Shown one piece after another: positions 28,486-37,725 of a stretch of 64,000 nt of DNA. This DNA comes from Burkholderiales bacterium (GTDB lineage Bacteria; Pseudomonadota; Gammaproteobacteria; Burkholderiales; Usitatibacteraceae), in the NCBI GenBank assembly GCA_025360815.1, contig JANYBL010000091.1, positions 1-64,000 on the forward strand. Reading direction: 5' to 3'. Under the pieces are notes generated by a model. The model worked only from the letters and a program-made list of their open reading frames with translations, was not told the origin of the DNA and ran no database searches. Position 1 is the first letter of the stretch; each line of letters opens with the position of its first letter. The translations under genes and the position numbers were made by a program.

Positions 28486-30060
28486 TCACGCTAATCGCGC
28501 TGAAAGCATTGAAATCAAAACATAGCCCACAGCATATACAACAGCTAAAAGTCCAAGGCTGCCAACCAACAAAAACATATTTTTTCGCTCGATAGCTTTC
28601 TGTGAGGGGCTTGTAACCAACGATACCGCGCCCAAGATAGGTAGCCCGGTTGCCTCACTCAACGCACGACGATCATAAAATGTTGGACGAATTCCTTGCA
28701 TCGCGAACATGGTAGCCAAGCCTAGCGCAATCGCTATAAAAAAAGCCAATGGCATCAGCAAACGACGGTTGGGCGAGACGGGCTGGGGCGATACACGCGG
28801 GGGGTCGACGAGACGGAAATCGGCAACGCCGGAGACTGATTGCATCGCGCCAGAAAGGTTAGCAGATTCGCGGCGAGCAACCAAGCTCTCGTAATTTTTC
28901 TTGTTTACTTCGTAGTCGCGATTCAATTGTGCCAATTCAGCCTCCAACTGGGGCATCAACGTCGCTGATGATTTTAATTGGTTATAGCGCATCTGATATT
29001 CGGCAACCCGAATTCGCAGTGACGCCACCGCAGCCTCGGCTGCCGCGAGAGATACTTTCAATTGCTCGCTTGCGCGAGCACCGTTGAGCATGGTGGGTGC
29101 TCCAATGGACTCGCGAGGGCGGGTTTTAATAATTTGTTGTCGTTGTTCCTCAAGCTCCTTTAGGACACGCCTCGACCCGATAACATCAGGATGATTTTCG
29201 GTGAAACGCTGAAGTAATACGTCAAGATTTCGGCGCATCGATTCGAGGCGGCCATCAATATCGGTCAAACTGGCAGAATTCGCTGTACCTGCAGCACCAG
29301 CGTTGACGCCGGACGCGTTGGGAGTTGCCTCTTCACTACTGACCAAGCCGCGGCGAAAAGCGTCTCGCGAGTTTTCGGCTTCGCGCAATTCAAGTTGCGC
29401 GCGGCTAAGCTGCGTACTGGCTTCGGATAGCCGAGTAAAAAAACCTGCACCTTCGCCCGGAGACATTCCCAAATATTTAAGCCGGAATTCCTTTAAGCGG
29501 GCCTCAGCGTCTTCAAGCTTCTTCTCGTACACACTAATCTGCTCGTCAATAAATTGTTTCGCAGCATCTGTCTCGCCTACTTTGCCGCCTTGGCCGGATT
29601 CAATAAACATCGTTGAAAAAAGCTGCACCACTTTTTTAGCTCGATCGGGGTGGGTGTCGCGGTAGACTAAGGTATAAATATTGTCGCGGCCGCCACCGCG
29701 TATTTCGAGCACTCTGCTCACTTGGTCGACAAGTCGCTCGTATTCCTCTTTACCGCTTACACCGGTATCAAGGCCGGTTGATTGGATGAGTGTCTCGATA
29801 TTGGGGCGACTAATAAGCACGCGACTGAGCATTTTGATCCGTTCATCGTCGTTGGGCTGAACAGTCATTCCCTGCATAAGTGGTTTTAAGATTGACGCTG
29901 TGTTTACGTAAATACGCGCAGAGGCTTCGAATTTGTCTTTTACAAAAAACAGGGCCCCCAAGCTGATCGCCGCCACAACCCAAGCAACAAACACACCGAG
30001 CCATCGATGCTTCCACATTCCTCGCAGGACAATGATTGCTTGTCGCTGAATTTCTTCCAT
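28486..30060 (-). CDS. XrtA-system polysaccharide chain-length determinant (Wzz-like)
   Basis: Inner-membrane protein with two flanking membrane spans (about 20-37 and near 500) and a large periplasmic coiled-coil domain, the Wzz architecture; length and layout fit the PEP-CTERM-locus version (TIGR03007 by recollection). ATG 30060 is preferred because AGGGAG lies five bases upstream; two GTG codons at 30063 and 30066 are in frame. It is followed by the tyrosine kinase gene after seven bases. It should set chain length together with that kinase. Confidence 0.93.
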   Translation of the reverse strand: MEEIQRQAIIVLRGMWKHRWLGVFVAWVVAAISLGALFFVKDKFEASARIYVNTASILKPLMQGMTVQPNDDERIKMLSRVLISRPNIETLIQSTGLDTGVSGKEEYERLVDQVSRVLEIRGGGRDNIYTLVYRDTHPDRAKKVVQLFSTMFIESGQGGKVGETDAAKQFIDEQISVYEKKLEDAEARLKEFRLKYLGMSPGEGAGFFTRLSEASTQLSRAQLELREAENSRDAFRRGLVSSEEATPNASGVNAGAAGTANSASLTDIDGRLESMRRNLDVLLQRFTENHPDVIGSRRVLKELEEQRQQIIKTRPRESIGAPTMLNGARASEQLKVSLAAAEAAVASLRIRVAEYQMRYNQLKSSATLMPQLEAELAQLNRDYEVNKKNYESLVARRESANLSGAMQSVSGVADFRLVDPPRVSPQPVSPNRRLLMPLAFFIAIALGLATMFAMQGIRPTFYDRRALSEATGLPILGAVSLVTSPSQKAIERKNMFLLVGSLGLLAVVYAVGYVLISMLSARLA

Positions 30061-30212
30061 CACCACTCCCTGTTTTTTGTATCTATTTTGTAGCTGTTGG
30101 TGTTTGATTAATCAGTGTTTTCTCAGAACGCTGTTAGGGTCGGGATCGTTCCTTAAAACGTTTCCGCAGCAACAGAAAAGGAACGAAAAAGCAATAAAAC
30201 AACGCGTAAGAA

Positions 30213-30866
30213 CTAAAACCAGCTCTGCGGAATGATGAGGACATCGCCTGGTTTCATTTCAACGTTTGCAGAAACATCGCCGCGTTTAATGAGGTCCTTG
30301 ATGCGTACGCTGTATTGTTTGTTGCCCTCAGCCGTACGTAAAATGCTGGCCCCATTGCCATCCGCAAAATCAGTCACGCCGCCAACGGCTATCATGACGT
30401 CAAGCAGCGTCATTTTTTGTCGATAAGAAAGTACCTGCGGGCGCGCGGCTTCGCCTACCACCCGGATTTGTTCGCTATAGGGGCCGACAAAATTGGTAAC
30501 GACAACCGTTACTACTGGGTCGCGAATTACTTTTGATAGTGCTTTTTCGATATCGCGCGCTAGCGTGGTTGAATCTTTGCCGAGTGCTGTGAGGTCCTCG
30601 ACCAAGGGCGCGGCTATTTTGCCGTCAGGCCGAACAGGAACTGTCATCGATAATTCGGGGTTGCGCCAAACGACGATATTAATGGTGTCGCCTGCGCCAA
30701 TCACGTAGCGATAGTCCGGCGATGCTGCGGAGGCGGGGGCGGGTGGGTATGACGACGTGGCGCAACCAGCCACGACGCAACTTGTAATCAAGACTAGGAT
30801 AAAGTTTGCCTTTGTCTTAAACGCGGCTGCTGCAGTGAATGCGGCACGTAACAATGCGATTGGCAT
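30213..30866 (-). CDS. Wza-like polysaccharide export lipoprotein
   Basis: A short outer-membrane auxiliary protein. The lipobox VVAGC predicts acylation of Cys at about residue 34. The Poly_export domain follows (YRYVIGAGDTINIVVWRNPELS; VPVRPDGKIAAPLVEDLTALG), then an SLBB-like domain (IRVVGEAARPQVLSYRQKMTLLDVMIAVGG) and the terminal KPGDVLIIPQSWF. It fits the XrtA-locus export family (TIGR03027 by recollection). GAGGAG sits eight bases before the ATG. It is the first gene of the minus-strand assembly operon, so the promoter should lie in 30867-31289. Confidence 0.93.
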   Translation of the reverse strand: MPIALLRAAFTAAAAFKTKANFILVLITSCVVAGCATSSYPPAPASAASPDYRYVIGAGDTINIVVWRNPELSMTVPVRPDGKIAAPLVEDLTALGKDSTTLARDIEKALSKVIRDPVVTVVVTNFVGPYSEQIRVVGEAARPQVLSYRQKMTLLDVMIAVGGVTDFADGNGASILRTAEGNKQYSVRIKDLIKRGDVSANVEMKPGDVLIIPQSWF

Positions 30867-31289
30867 GGTGAGCTCCTCAATAAGGATAAGAAATCAGGGT
30901 GAAGCAGGAAGCAAATTTAGCTGCATGCCTATTCTGCAAAGGCTGGACGTTTGTTTGTCTGTTGTACATAAGTGTTTGTGCGATGCTTACCGCATAATTA
31001 TTATTTTTAGCGGAGTGCTGTCTTCGATTCTCTAAAATGAAATCAAAAAAACACGTTCGCACTGGTTTGGATAGGATGAATGTGTTAATTAACGCTCATT
31101 ATGTTAGCATTTAATGGAAAATGCTGGTGATAATAACAACGGTAAATTTAGGGCTCAGCGCAGCGCTCAATTGCAGGTAGGCGCTTTTATCGGATTTAAA
31201 ATTTAGGCAAAATAATGCACGTTAGGTGCATTCAGTCTCTACGAGCTTGCAATTTCATTTCCAACCATCCACCTCAAGCATGACTGCTA
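30867..31289. other. divergent intergenic region between the export gene and galE
   Basis: A 423-base stretch with no credible ORF, lying between genes that point away from each other, so it should hold promoters for both. It is AT-rich around 31080-31220. The one distinct element is a palindrome at 31214-31232. No strong -35/-10 pair stands out. Confidence 0.6.
31214..31232. promoter_or_regulatory. palindrome, candidate operator upstream of galE
   Basis: AATGCAC and GTGCATT are perfect reverse complements around GTTAG. The site lies 58 bases before the galE start and in the divergent region that must also drive the assembly operon. A regulator-binding role is inferred only from position and symmetry. 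Confidence 0.4.
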
Positions 31290-32318
31290 ATGTCAAGTAA
31301 GTCTCAAAAGATATTGATCACGGGCGGCGCCGGTTACATCGGTTCGCATACCGTCGTTGAGCTGTTACAGGCAGGTTACGAAATTGTTGTAGTTGATAAC
31401 CTTATCAATAGTAAATTCGAGGCGCTGCGCCGCGCCGAAAAAATTACTTCCCGTAAGCTCACTTTTTTGAACAACGATATTCGTGATCGCGGCGCGCTCA
31501 AAGCGCTATTCCAAGCCCACGCGATTGATGTGGTAATCCATTTTGCTGGCTTGAAAGCTGTTGCAGAATCGGTCCAAATGCCCCTTTCGTACTATGATGT
31601 AAACGTCAGCGGCAGCTTGGTTTTATTTGAGGAAATGGCCGCAGCGGGGGTAAAAAAACTCGTTTTCAGTTCATCTGCAACTGTTTATGGTGACCCCGCA
31701 ACTGTGCCTATTCGCGAAGACTTTTCACTATCGGTGACCAATCCTTATGGGCGCAGCAAGTTGATGATTGAGGATATATTGCGCGATGTGTACCGCGCAG
31801 ATAGTAATTGGAAAATCGCGTTGCTACGCTACTTCAACCCGGCTGGTGCCCACAAAAGTGGATTAATCGGCGAAGATCCAAACGGTATTCCCAATAACTT
31901 GATGCCGGTTGTTTCGCAGGTTGCTGTGGGTAAACGGGAAAAAATTTCGATCTACGGTAATGATTACCCAACCCGCGATGGCACGGGAGTGCGCGACTAC
32001 ATACACGTTGTTGATTTGGCATTGGGGCATTTAAAAGCGATCAGCGCGTTGGATAACATTGGTGGCCTTCTCACGGTTAATCTAGGTACAGGCAATGGTT
32101 ATTCCGTACTCGAAATGATCTGCGCTTTTGCCGAGGCGTCGGCGCGCCCCATCCCGTATGAAATGATGCCGCGTCGCGCTGGGGATATCGCGGCTTGTTT
32201 TGCTGATCCCGCCTATGCAGCGCAAATATTGGGTTGGCGGGCTGAGCGGGGCTTGGCCGAAATGTGTGAAGACGCTTGGCGTTGGCAACGCGGTAATCCA
32301 GCCGGGTATGGAAATTAA
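31290..32318 (+). CDS. galE: UDP-glucose 4-epimerase
   Basis: Interconverts UDP-glucose and UDP-galactose (and often the N-acetyl forms). An extended SDR: NAD-binding ILITGGAGYIGSHTVVELL, DVVIHFAGLKAVAESVQMPL, FSSSATVYGDP, the catalytic TNPYGRSKLMIE (Tyr-x3-Lys), LRYFNPAGAHKSGLIGEDP and DYIHVVDLALGH. At 342 residues it has the normal length. It lies between the export operon and xrtA, in line with a role in precursor supply. Confidence 0.96.
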   Translation: MSSKSQKILITGGAGYIGSHTVVELLQAGYEIVVVDNLINSKFEALRRAEKITSRKLTFLNNDIRDRGALKALFQAHAIDVVIHFAGLKAVAESVQMPLSYYDVNVSGSLVLFEEMAAAGVKKLVFSSSATVYGDPATVPIREDFSLSVTNPYGRSKLMIEDILRDVYRADSNWKIALLRYFNPAGAHKSGLIGEDPNGIPNNLMPVVSQVAVGKREKISIYGNDYPTRDGTGVRDYIHVVDLALGHLKAISALDNIGGLLTVNLGTGNGYSVLEMICAFAEASARPIPYEMMPRRAGDIAACFADPAYAAQILGWRAERGLAEMCEDAWRWQRGNPAGYGN

Positions 32319-32482
32319 ACTGAGAATAAAATAGAAGCTCTAGTATTCACGGGCACCACAGAAGCTTTTCGCCCCAAAAAAGGTCGCCGCTACTGGCGTT
32401 ATATCATGTGTATCTCTCCTTAGCACCAGAGTTCCCAGTATGAATTTCTTTGTCGGTAGTAGGTCGGCGTGATGGCACATTG

Positions 32483-34210
32483 ATGTCGAGCCGAACCCCC
32501 AATCAAATTATCGATGGCCTCGGCAATGCCGATGTAAGCAGCGACAATCAGACTGTAGAGAAACCTATTGTGATCCGTAGTCTACGTGCGGTCCTAATGG
32601 TGGGTATTATTTTTGCCGCGGTTATTGGACTCTTTTGGCCGACGTTTCAAAGTCTTCTTGGCTTGGATGCCGACGCAACCAGCCGGTCACCCTCCGGATT
32701 TGTATTAATTGTTTTCGTGATCATGCTTTGGTCGCTGCGTGATGAACTCGCTGCAATCGCAATTACACCGCAGTGGTCGGGAATAGTTGGCTTAGTCGCC
32801 CTTGGTTTTATATGGTTTATCGGAGAACTACTATTCGTCCGGATCATCACTTATTTTGCCGTTATAGCGATGTTGCCAGCCGCGGTGCTTACCATTTTGG
32901 GACGCTATATTTTTAGAGCGCTGGTATTTCCGCTCGCATTTCTATTGTTGGCAGTTCCGATAGATGGACTAATTGCGCCAACGTTAGTCAACTGGACGGC
33001 CGATTTCACTTTTTTTGCGCTCCATGCCTCAGGCATTCCGCTGTATCGCGAAGGCGCTTCTTTTCTGCTGCCAACGGGTGCATGGTCAATCGCTGACGCC
33101 TGCAGCGGCTCACAATATTTGTGTGTTTGCGCCATATTGGGCGTGCTCTATGCTTGGGCTATGTATCGCTCAGTCTGGCGACGTACAGTCTTTATAGCGG
33201 GCGTTTTGGTACTCGGCATTGTTGGCAATTGGATCAGGGCCTACTTTACGATTTTCATCGCGCATGCAACCAACAATCAGCTATTACGGGACGACCATTC
33301 GACCTTTGGCTGGTGTTTGTTTGCTGTCCTGTTTGCTATTTATTGCTGGCTTGGTTGGCAGTGTAGAGGCACGGCTCGCGGCCAATTTGGTGAATACGAG
33401 GATACGGAGTGGTTAAAAAATAATTCCGATCCGACAGCCCGAGCCCTCGTCACCTTGAACCTTAAGGCGAGCGATAGCGCCGTCAGCCAACGGCGGACAG
33501 TGCTTATCTCGGCTGCTTTTTTTACCACCTGCATTGTGCTGTTTGCAGGGCCGCTAATTCACTCAAAACTCGCGCCCGTAGCAGATTTATCGGCGAACTC
33601 AGCGACGAAAACGGACACCCAAGCTATTCATATCAAGCCGCGATCCGGTTGGCTGGAGGCCGAGAACTCAGGTTTGCCATGGCTCCCTTCTTTGACAAAT
33701 CCGAGCTGGCAACAGCGGCAAAGCTTCGAAAAAAATGGCCGCCGCGTCGATCTGTATATAGGCGTTTTTCAGCATCAGACGTGGCAATCGAAGCTAGTGA
33801 GCACCGCCAATCAGTGGGTCAATTCTGACGATCCTAACTGGAGCTTAGCCGTGCGTGGATCCGCCCCGACTAGTTTCGACGGTAAACCGTTAACGGTCGA
33901 TACTGGTGTTATAAAATGTGGCGTGAGCGGAACTGCACCGGGTGCAAATATACGGGTGCTTGCTTGGCGGTGGTATTTAGTCAACGGACACGCATCCGCA
34001 TCCGGCCTTGAGGCCAAAATTCAGCAGTTACGGGGGCATTTACCGCTACGATTGGCAGAGAGCGTGTCGAGTGGTGAAGCTGCCGCGTGGATCGCGCTTT
34101 ATTTGCCGCTCGGCGAACAAGAGCCGGTTGAAAACGCAGCTGAATTTTTGGACGGATTTATGCGCGAAATGAGTCCAGCGTTGATGGCCGCGCTCGCGCG
34201 CATTGAATAG
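32483..34210 (+). CDS. xrtA: exosortase A with fused EpsI domain
   Basis: An inner-membrane transpeptidase-like protease that cleaves PEP-CTERM sorting signals. The N-terminal half has eight or so membrane segments and the three signature residues: Cys in DACSGSQYL, Arg in GNWIRAYF and His in DDHSTFGW (about 207, 252 and 272 from this start). The C-terminal half, after a further membrane span near residue 355, is the EpsI/DUF3485 domain (WLEAENSGLPWLPSL; DLYIGVFQHQ). This fused layout is usual for exosortase A. The start is uncertain: ATG 32483 is preferred over TTG 32450, but neither has a good ribosome-binding site. Confidence 0.94.
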   Translation: MSSRTPNQIIDGLGNADVSSDNQTVEKPIVIRSLRAVLMVGIIFAAVIGLFWPTFQSLLGLDADATSRSPSGFVLIVFVIMLWSLRDELAAIAITPQWSGIVGLVALGFIWFIGELLFVRIITYFAVIAMLPAAVLTILGRYIFRALVFPLAFLLLAVPIDGLIAPTLVNWTADFTFFALHASGIPLYREGASFLLPTGAWSIADACSGSQYLCVCAILGVLYAWAMYRSVWRRTVFIAGVLVLGIVGNWIRAYFTIFIAHATNNQLLRDDHSTFGWCLFAVLFAIYCWLGWQCRGTARGQFGEYEDTEWLKNNSDPTARALVTLNLKASDSAVSQRRTVLISAAFFTTCIVLFAGPLIHSKLAPVADLSANSATKTDTQAIHIKPRSGWLEAENSGLPWLPSLTNPSWQQRQSFEKNGRRVDLYIGVFQHQTWQSKLVSTANQWVNSDDPNWSLAVRGSAPTSFDGKPLTVDTGVIKCGVSGTAPGANIRVLAWRWYLVNGHASASGLEAKIQQLRGHLPLRLAESVSSGEAAAWIALYLPLGEQEPVENAAEFLDGFMREMSPALMAALARIE

Positions 34211-34377
34211 AATTAATCGACAAAATACAGCGGTACATCTCGCCCGCGATTGCGACGCGGATTCGTTTCGAAACGTGCGCCGAAAAGTCACGCGGAAAGT
34301 GTCGGGAAATTTTACAATATGGTTGTTGATTAGTTGCCTATGTCTGTTAATGACATGATTTTGAAAGGATTATTTTT
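34211..34377. other. intergenic region between xrtA and the sigma-54 promoter
   Basis: Non-coding stretch after xrtA. It contains the 12-bp self-complementary sequence CGTTTCGAAACG at 34264-34275. No terminator with a T-run was seen after xrtA. Confidence 0.5.
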
Positions 34378-34395
34378 TTGGCATGCGATTTGCTT
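34378..34395 (+). promoter_or_regulatory. sigma-54 (RpoN) -24/-12 promoter
   Basis: TTGGCATGCGATTTGCTT matches the -24/-12 consensus TTGGCACG-N4-TTGCW, with the invariant GG (34380-34381) and GC (34392-34393) separated by exactly ten bases. The expected start of transcription is about 34405, giving a leader of roughly 64 bases before the PEP-CTERM protein gene. The sigma-54 activator PrsR is encoded 3 kb downstream, which fits. Confidence 0.8.
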
Positions 34396-34468
34396 TTGTG
34401 TAACCAGCAAAGCATTCGTTAAAGCAATCATCAAGTAAAAAAACATCCCCTCATCAAAGGATAAAAAT

Positions 34469-35131
34469 ATGAAATTCGCGCACAAAGCACTAATAGGTAT
34501 GGCCACCGCTTGTTTGGTTTCAGCAAATACAGCCGTTGCTACTCCCATCAACGTTACTGGAATGGGGTTTGCAAACCCGACGACCGTTCACATCAATTCA
34601 ACCACGCCACCTGCTGCCGAATACGTTTATTCGGGCGGATTTGCAACAACCAGCGGCACGAACTCTTTCCTCAGTTGGTGTGTCGATATTCTTAAAAATA
34701 CCTACTTCAACAGTCCATACAACGATGCGCAGTTGGTTGCCGCATCGTCGATCGGCTACATAGGCCAGCAACGGGCCGATTTGCTCGGAAGACTCGCCAC
34801 AGAATCGCTCGGTTTGGTCAACAATGGCGTCACATCTGGCGCTTTCCAATTGGCGGTTTGGGAAATCGTTTACGAAAGACCCAATCCAACAAACACGTTC
34901 AGCTTGAATACGGGCGCTTTTACTGCCTTTGGTGCCTCGGATGCGTCGATTGTTTTGGCCAATACTTGGCTTGCCAACCTTCCCAGCACGAGCAACTATG
35001 CAGTTAACGTATTTGTTAGCCCAACTCGTCAAAATTTGGCTACATTTACCAGCGTGCCCGAGCCATCGTCTTTGGCACTGCTTGGAATTGGCCTGCTTGG
35101 ATTGGCATTCATTAAGCGTAAGAAGTCCTAA
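34469..35131 (+). CDS. PEP-CTERM sorting domain protein (exosortase substrate)
   Basis: A secreted 220-residue protein with a Sec signal peptide (about 1-26, ending AVA) behind AAAGGAT. The C-terminus has the complete tripartite sorting signal: VPEPSSLALLGIG (196 on), a hydrophobic helix, and the basic tail KRKKS. This is the only such signal found in the window. The mature part, rich in Asn, Ser and Thr, has no recognised domain; the SFLSWCVDI and AVWEIVYE stretches resemble those seen in other PEP-CTERM proteins. It is bracketed by a sigma-54 promoter and an intrinsic terminator, so it is transcribed on its own. XrtA should cleave near PEP and anchor or release it. Confidence 0.93.
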   Translation: MKFAHKALIGMATACLVSANTAVATPINVTGMGFANPTTVHINSTTPPAAEYVYSGGFATTSGTNSFLSWCVDILKNTYFNSPYNDAQLVAASSIGYIGQQRADLLGRLATESLGLVNNGVTSGAFQLAVWEIVYERPNPTNTFSLNTGAFTAFGASDASIVLANTWLANLPSTSNYAVNVFVSPTRQNLATFTSVPEPSSLALLGIGLLGLAFIKRKKS

Positions 35132-35166
35132 GCTACTTTTAGCCAGTCTTAAAACGCGCAGTCCAG

Positions 35167-35192
35167 CCCCGCTTTGGCGGGGTTGTTCTTTT
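35167..35192 (+). terminator. rho-independent terminator after the PEP-CTERM gene
   Basis: CCCCGC (35167-35172), loop TTTG, GCGGGG (35177-35182), then TTGTTCTTTT. A GC-rich stem with a T-rich tail placed 35 bases after the stop codon. Confidence 0.85.
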
Positions 35193-35379
35193 GTGGATTA
35201 GCTTTTGCAATTTCTGTTTTAGTTCAGCTTTTATATGTGCGATGCCGGCTAGCTTGCTCGGTTCAGAATGCTGATGGTGATTTCTAGCTTAACCCGTGTT
35301 GTCGCATCCGATTGATATTCTAGAATGCGCAGATCTTCGTAGTAAGATTCCACAATCTTTTTGACGGATTCGCGACACG

Positions 35380-37725
35380 ATGAGTGATTTTCCGGCTGTT
35401 CAAGCGATGTGGGGCTACGGCCTAGCAGCAATAATTTTTGCAATCTTCGCCATTCGCTTTTTTGTCGCTGAGCAATCAGCTCAACCAGGATTAAGCTTAC
35501 GCACAACCATCCTTGTTTGCGCTGTGATCATGAGTGCGCTATGGGCTGGCAGCATGCTGGTTGCGATCAAATGGCATCAGGCTGGGAACGAAATTTTCTG
35601 GTCGCTAGCGAGGGTGTCTGATGTAGCTCGTATGGCGGGTTTACTGGCTTTTTTGTCGCTACTTGTTACCGGTGACTCCGCGGGCAAGGAAAAGCAATCA
35701 TCTGTCCACCGAGTGGCATCGCAGCTTTGGATATTTGCGCTGTTATTTATCCTTTTGTTTGCCGCTGCAGTCTTGCCTCAGCCCATGCCTTGGGTTGCAG
35801 CAGCCGATATTGATGGTCGAGAGCTCGGATTCACTGCATTTTATCCGTGGCTTGGACTTTCGATTTTGGGGTTAGTACTAACCGAACAGCTTTATCAACG
35901 CATGCCCAAAAACCGAGTTTGGGCGGTTAAGCCACTCATCATTGGCCTGGGTTGCATGTTTGCCTACGATCTGGTCGTATTTTCGGGCGCGTTGCTATTT
36001 CACCAAGTGGATCCGGAGTTTTGGGCGGCTCGGGGAATAGCCCATGCGTTGGTGATGTTTTTTATCGCAATCGCGACACGCCGAAACATGGCGTGGACAC
36101 TTGATTTGCACGTCTCACGGGGTGTGGTGTTTCACTCAACGGCGATCTTTGTCGCCGGATGTTATTTGTTGATCGTTGCGCTGACAGCCTACTGGGTAAA
36201 TTATTTTGGCGGCGAATGGGGCAAAACCCTCCAAATTGTTATTTTGTTTACTGCCGTTTTGTTCCTCGCGACGCTGGCCATGTCGGGCTCACTGCGTGCC
36301 CGGTTGAGGGTTTTTATTAGTAAAAATCTCTTTTCATATCGTTACGACTATCGAAAGGAATGGCTGCAATTTACGACTAAACTTGGCACAGCGGAAGAAG
36401 GTGAAAGCTTGTATCAGCAAGTTATTCGCGCCCACGCAGATTTGGTAGAAAGCGTTGGCGGTGCGATATGGCTGGACCGGGGTGGAGTCATGTGCGAAAT
36501 GGCGCGATTGAATATGCCTCCGTTTTTTGTTGCCGCAAATGACGAGACCGCTGCTGATGTGGCGATTGAGAAACCACCACAATTGTACCCTGCCGCCGCC
36601 AGCGAAATGGCGTCGCTGGTGTCGTTTCTTCAGAACGGAAACTGGGTAATTCAAATTGATGAAGTGTTGAAAGAGCCCGCACGTTATCCCAATTTAGTAT
36701 TACCAACATGGCTTGTCAAACGCAAAGATGCATGGATTGTTGTGCCACTGCCGAACCCAAATAGCGTTGATTCCGGTAGCGTCGAACCGACAAATAGTGC
36801 GGGTTACAGCGGCGAACCCAAAAACAGCGAATTAATCGGCTTTGTAGTTTTAGCCCGTCCCCGAACACCAATTGATATCAATTGGGAGGTATTGGATTTA
36901 CTTAAAACTGCCAGCCGTCAGGCGGCGAGCTACTTGGCACAGCATCGCGCACAAGAATCACTGGTTGAGCTTGAGAAATTCGATGCGTTCAATCGTATGT
37001 CCGCATTTGTAGTGCACGACTTAAAAAATCTCATTTCGCAACTGGTGCTGTTACTCAAGAACGCTGAGCGGCATCGCGATAATCCGGAGTTTCAAAATGA
37101 CATGCTTGAGACCATCGATCACGTGGTCGGGCGTATGAATAGTCTGATGCTACAGCTACGGACAGGGACTACACCAGTTGGAAAACCATGTGCCATTGAA
37201 CTTGGCCCCATTATTAAGCGCATAGTCAGTGTGAAAAGTGCGAGCAATGGCGTGCAAAGTGACGGAAGCCAAAGTAACGATGTCACGGTTGAAGCCGAGC
37301 TGGCCCCCAATTTGCGGATCCTTGCGCACGAGGACCGGATAGAGAGGGTCATTGGCCACGTTGTACAAAATGCAATAGAGGCAACAGTTATTAAGAACCC
37401 CATAGTTCTCGAGGCTAACAAGCGCGTTGAAAGGGTTATGCTACGTGCTTACGTTGATGAAAAAAATGTCTTTATTGATGTTATCGACAGCGGTGTCGGC
37501 ATGAGCGAAGAGTTTATCCGCGAGTACTTATTTCATCCGTTTCAGACCACAAAGGCGCAGGGAATGGGGATTGGTATGTTTGAGAGTTTTCAATACATTG
37601 GCAGCATTCGCGGCCGTATTTCAGTCACTAGCGCGCTCAATGTAGGCACCACATTTAGTCTCATTTTTCCCTTGCTTTCCGCAGCTGCGAAATATGAACA
37701 TGCTCAGCTTCACCCAACACCATGA
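35380..37725 (+). CDS. prsK: sensor histidine kinase PrsK
   Basis: Membrane sensor kinase of the PEP-CTERM regulatory pair (TIGR02916 by recollection). About eight membrane segments fill residues 10-310; a GAF-like region follows (about 330-525); the H-box is FVVHDLKNLISQ with His 546; the N-box is VIGHVVQNAIEAT and the G-boxes DVIDSGVGMSEEF and GMGIGMFESFQY. The stop overlaps the prsR start by four bases (ATGA). It should phosphorylate PrsR; the signal is unknown. Confidence 0.94.
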   Translation: MSDFPAVQAMWGYGLAAIIFAIFAIRFFVAEQSAQPGLSLRTTILVCAVIMSALWAGSMLVAIKWHQAGNEIFWSLARVSDVARMAGLLAFLSLLVTGDSAGKEKQSSVHRVASQLWIFALLFILLFAAAVLPQPMPWVAAADIDGRELGFTAFYPWLGLSILGLVLTEQLYQRMPKNRVWAVKPLIIGLGCMFAYDLVVFSGALLFHQVDPEFWAARGIAHALVMFFIAIATRRNMAWTLDLHVSRGVVFHSTAIFVAGCYLLIVALTAYWVNYFGGEWGKTLQIVILFTAVLFLATLAMSGSLRARLRVFISKNLFSYRYDYRKEWLQFTTKLGTAEEGESLYQQVIRAHADLVESVGGAIWLDRGGVMCEMARLNMPPFFVAANDETAADVAIEKPPQLYPAAASEMASLVSFLQNGNWVIQIDEVLKEPARYPNLVLPTWLVKRKDAWIVVPLPNPNSVDSGSVEPTNSAGYSGEPKNSELIGFVVLARPRTPIDINWEVLDLLKTASRQAASYLAQHRAQESLVELEKFDAFNRMSAFVVHDLKNLISQLVLLLKNAERHRDNPEFQNDMLETIDHVVGRMNSLMLQLRTGTTPVGKPCAIELGPIIKRIVSVKSASNGVQSDGSQSNDVTVEAELAPNLRILAHEDRIERVIGHVVQNAIEATVIKNPIVLEANKRVERVMLRAYVDEKNVFIDVIDSGVGMSEEFIREYLFHPFQTTKAQGMGIGMFESFQYIGSIRGRISVTSALNVGTTFSLIFPLLSAAAKYEHAQLHPTP

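Noticed and set aside
31247-31265. Minus-strand sigma-54-like sequence TTGGAAATGAAATTGC upstream of the export gene.
   Set aside because: Spacing is right, but GGAAA is a poor -24 element and the site is nearly 400 bases from the gene, next to the galE start.
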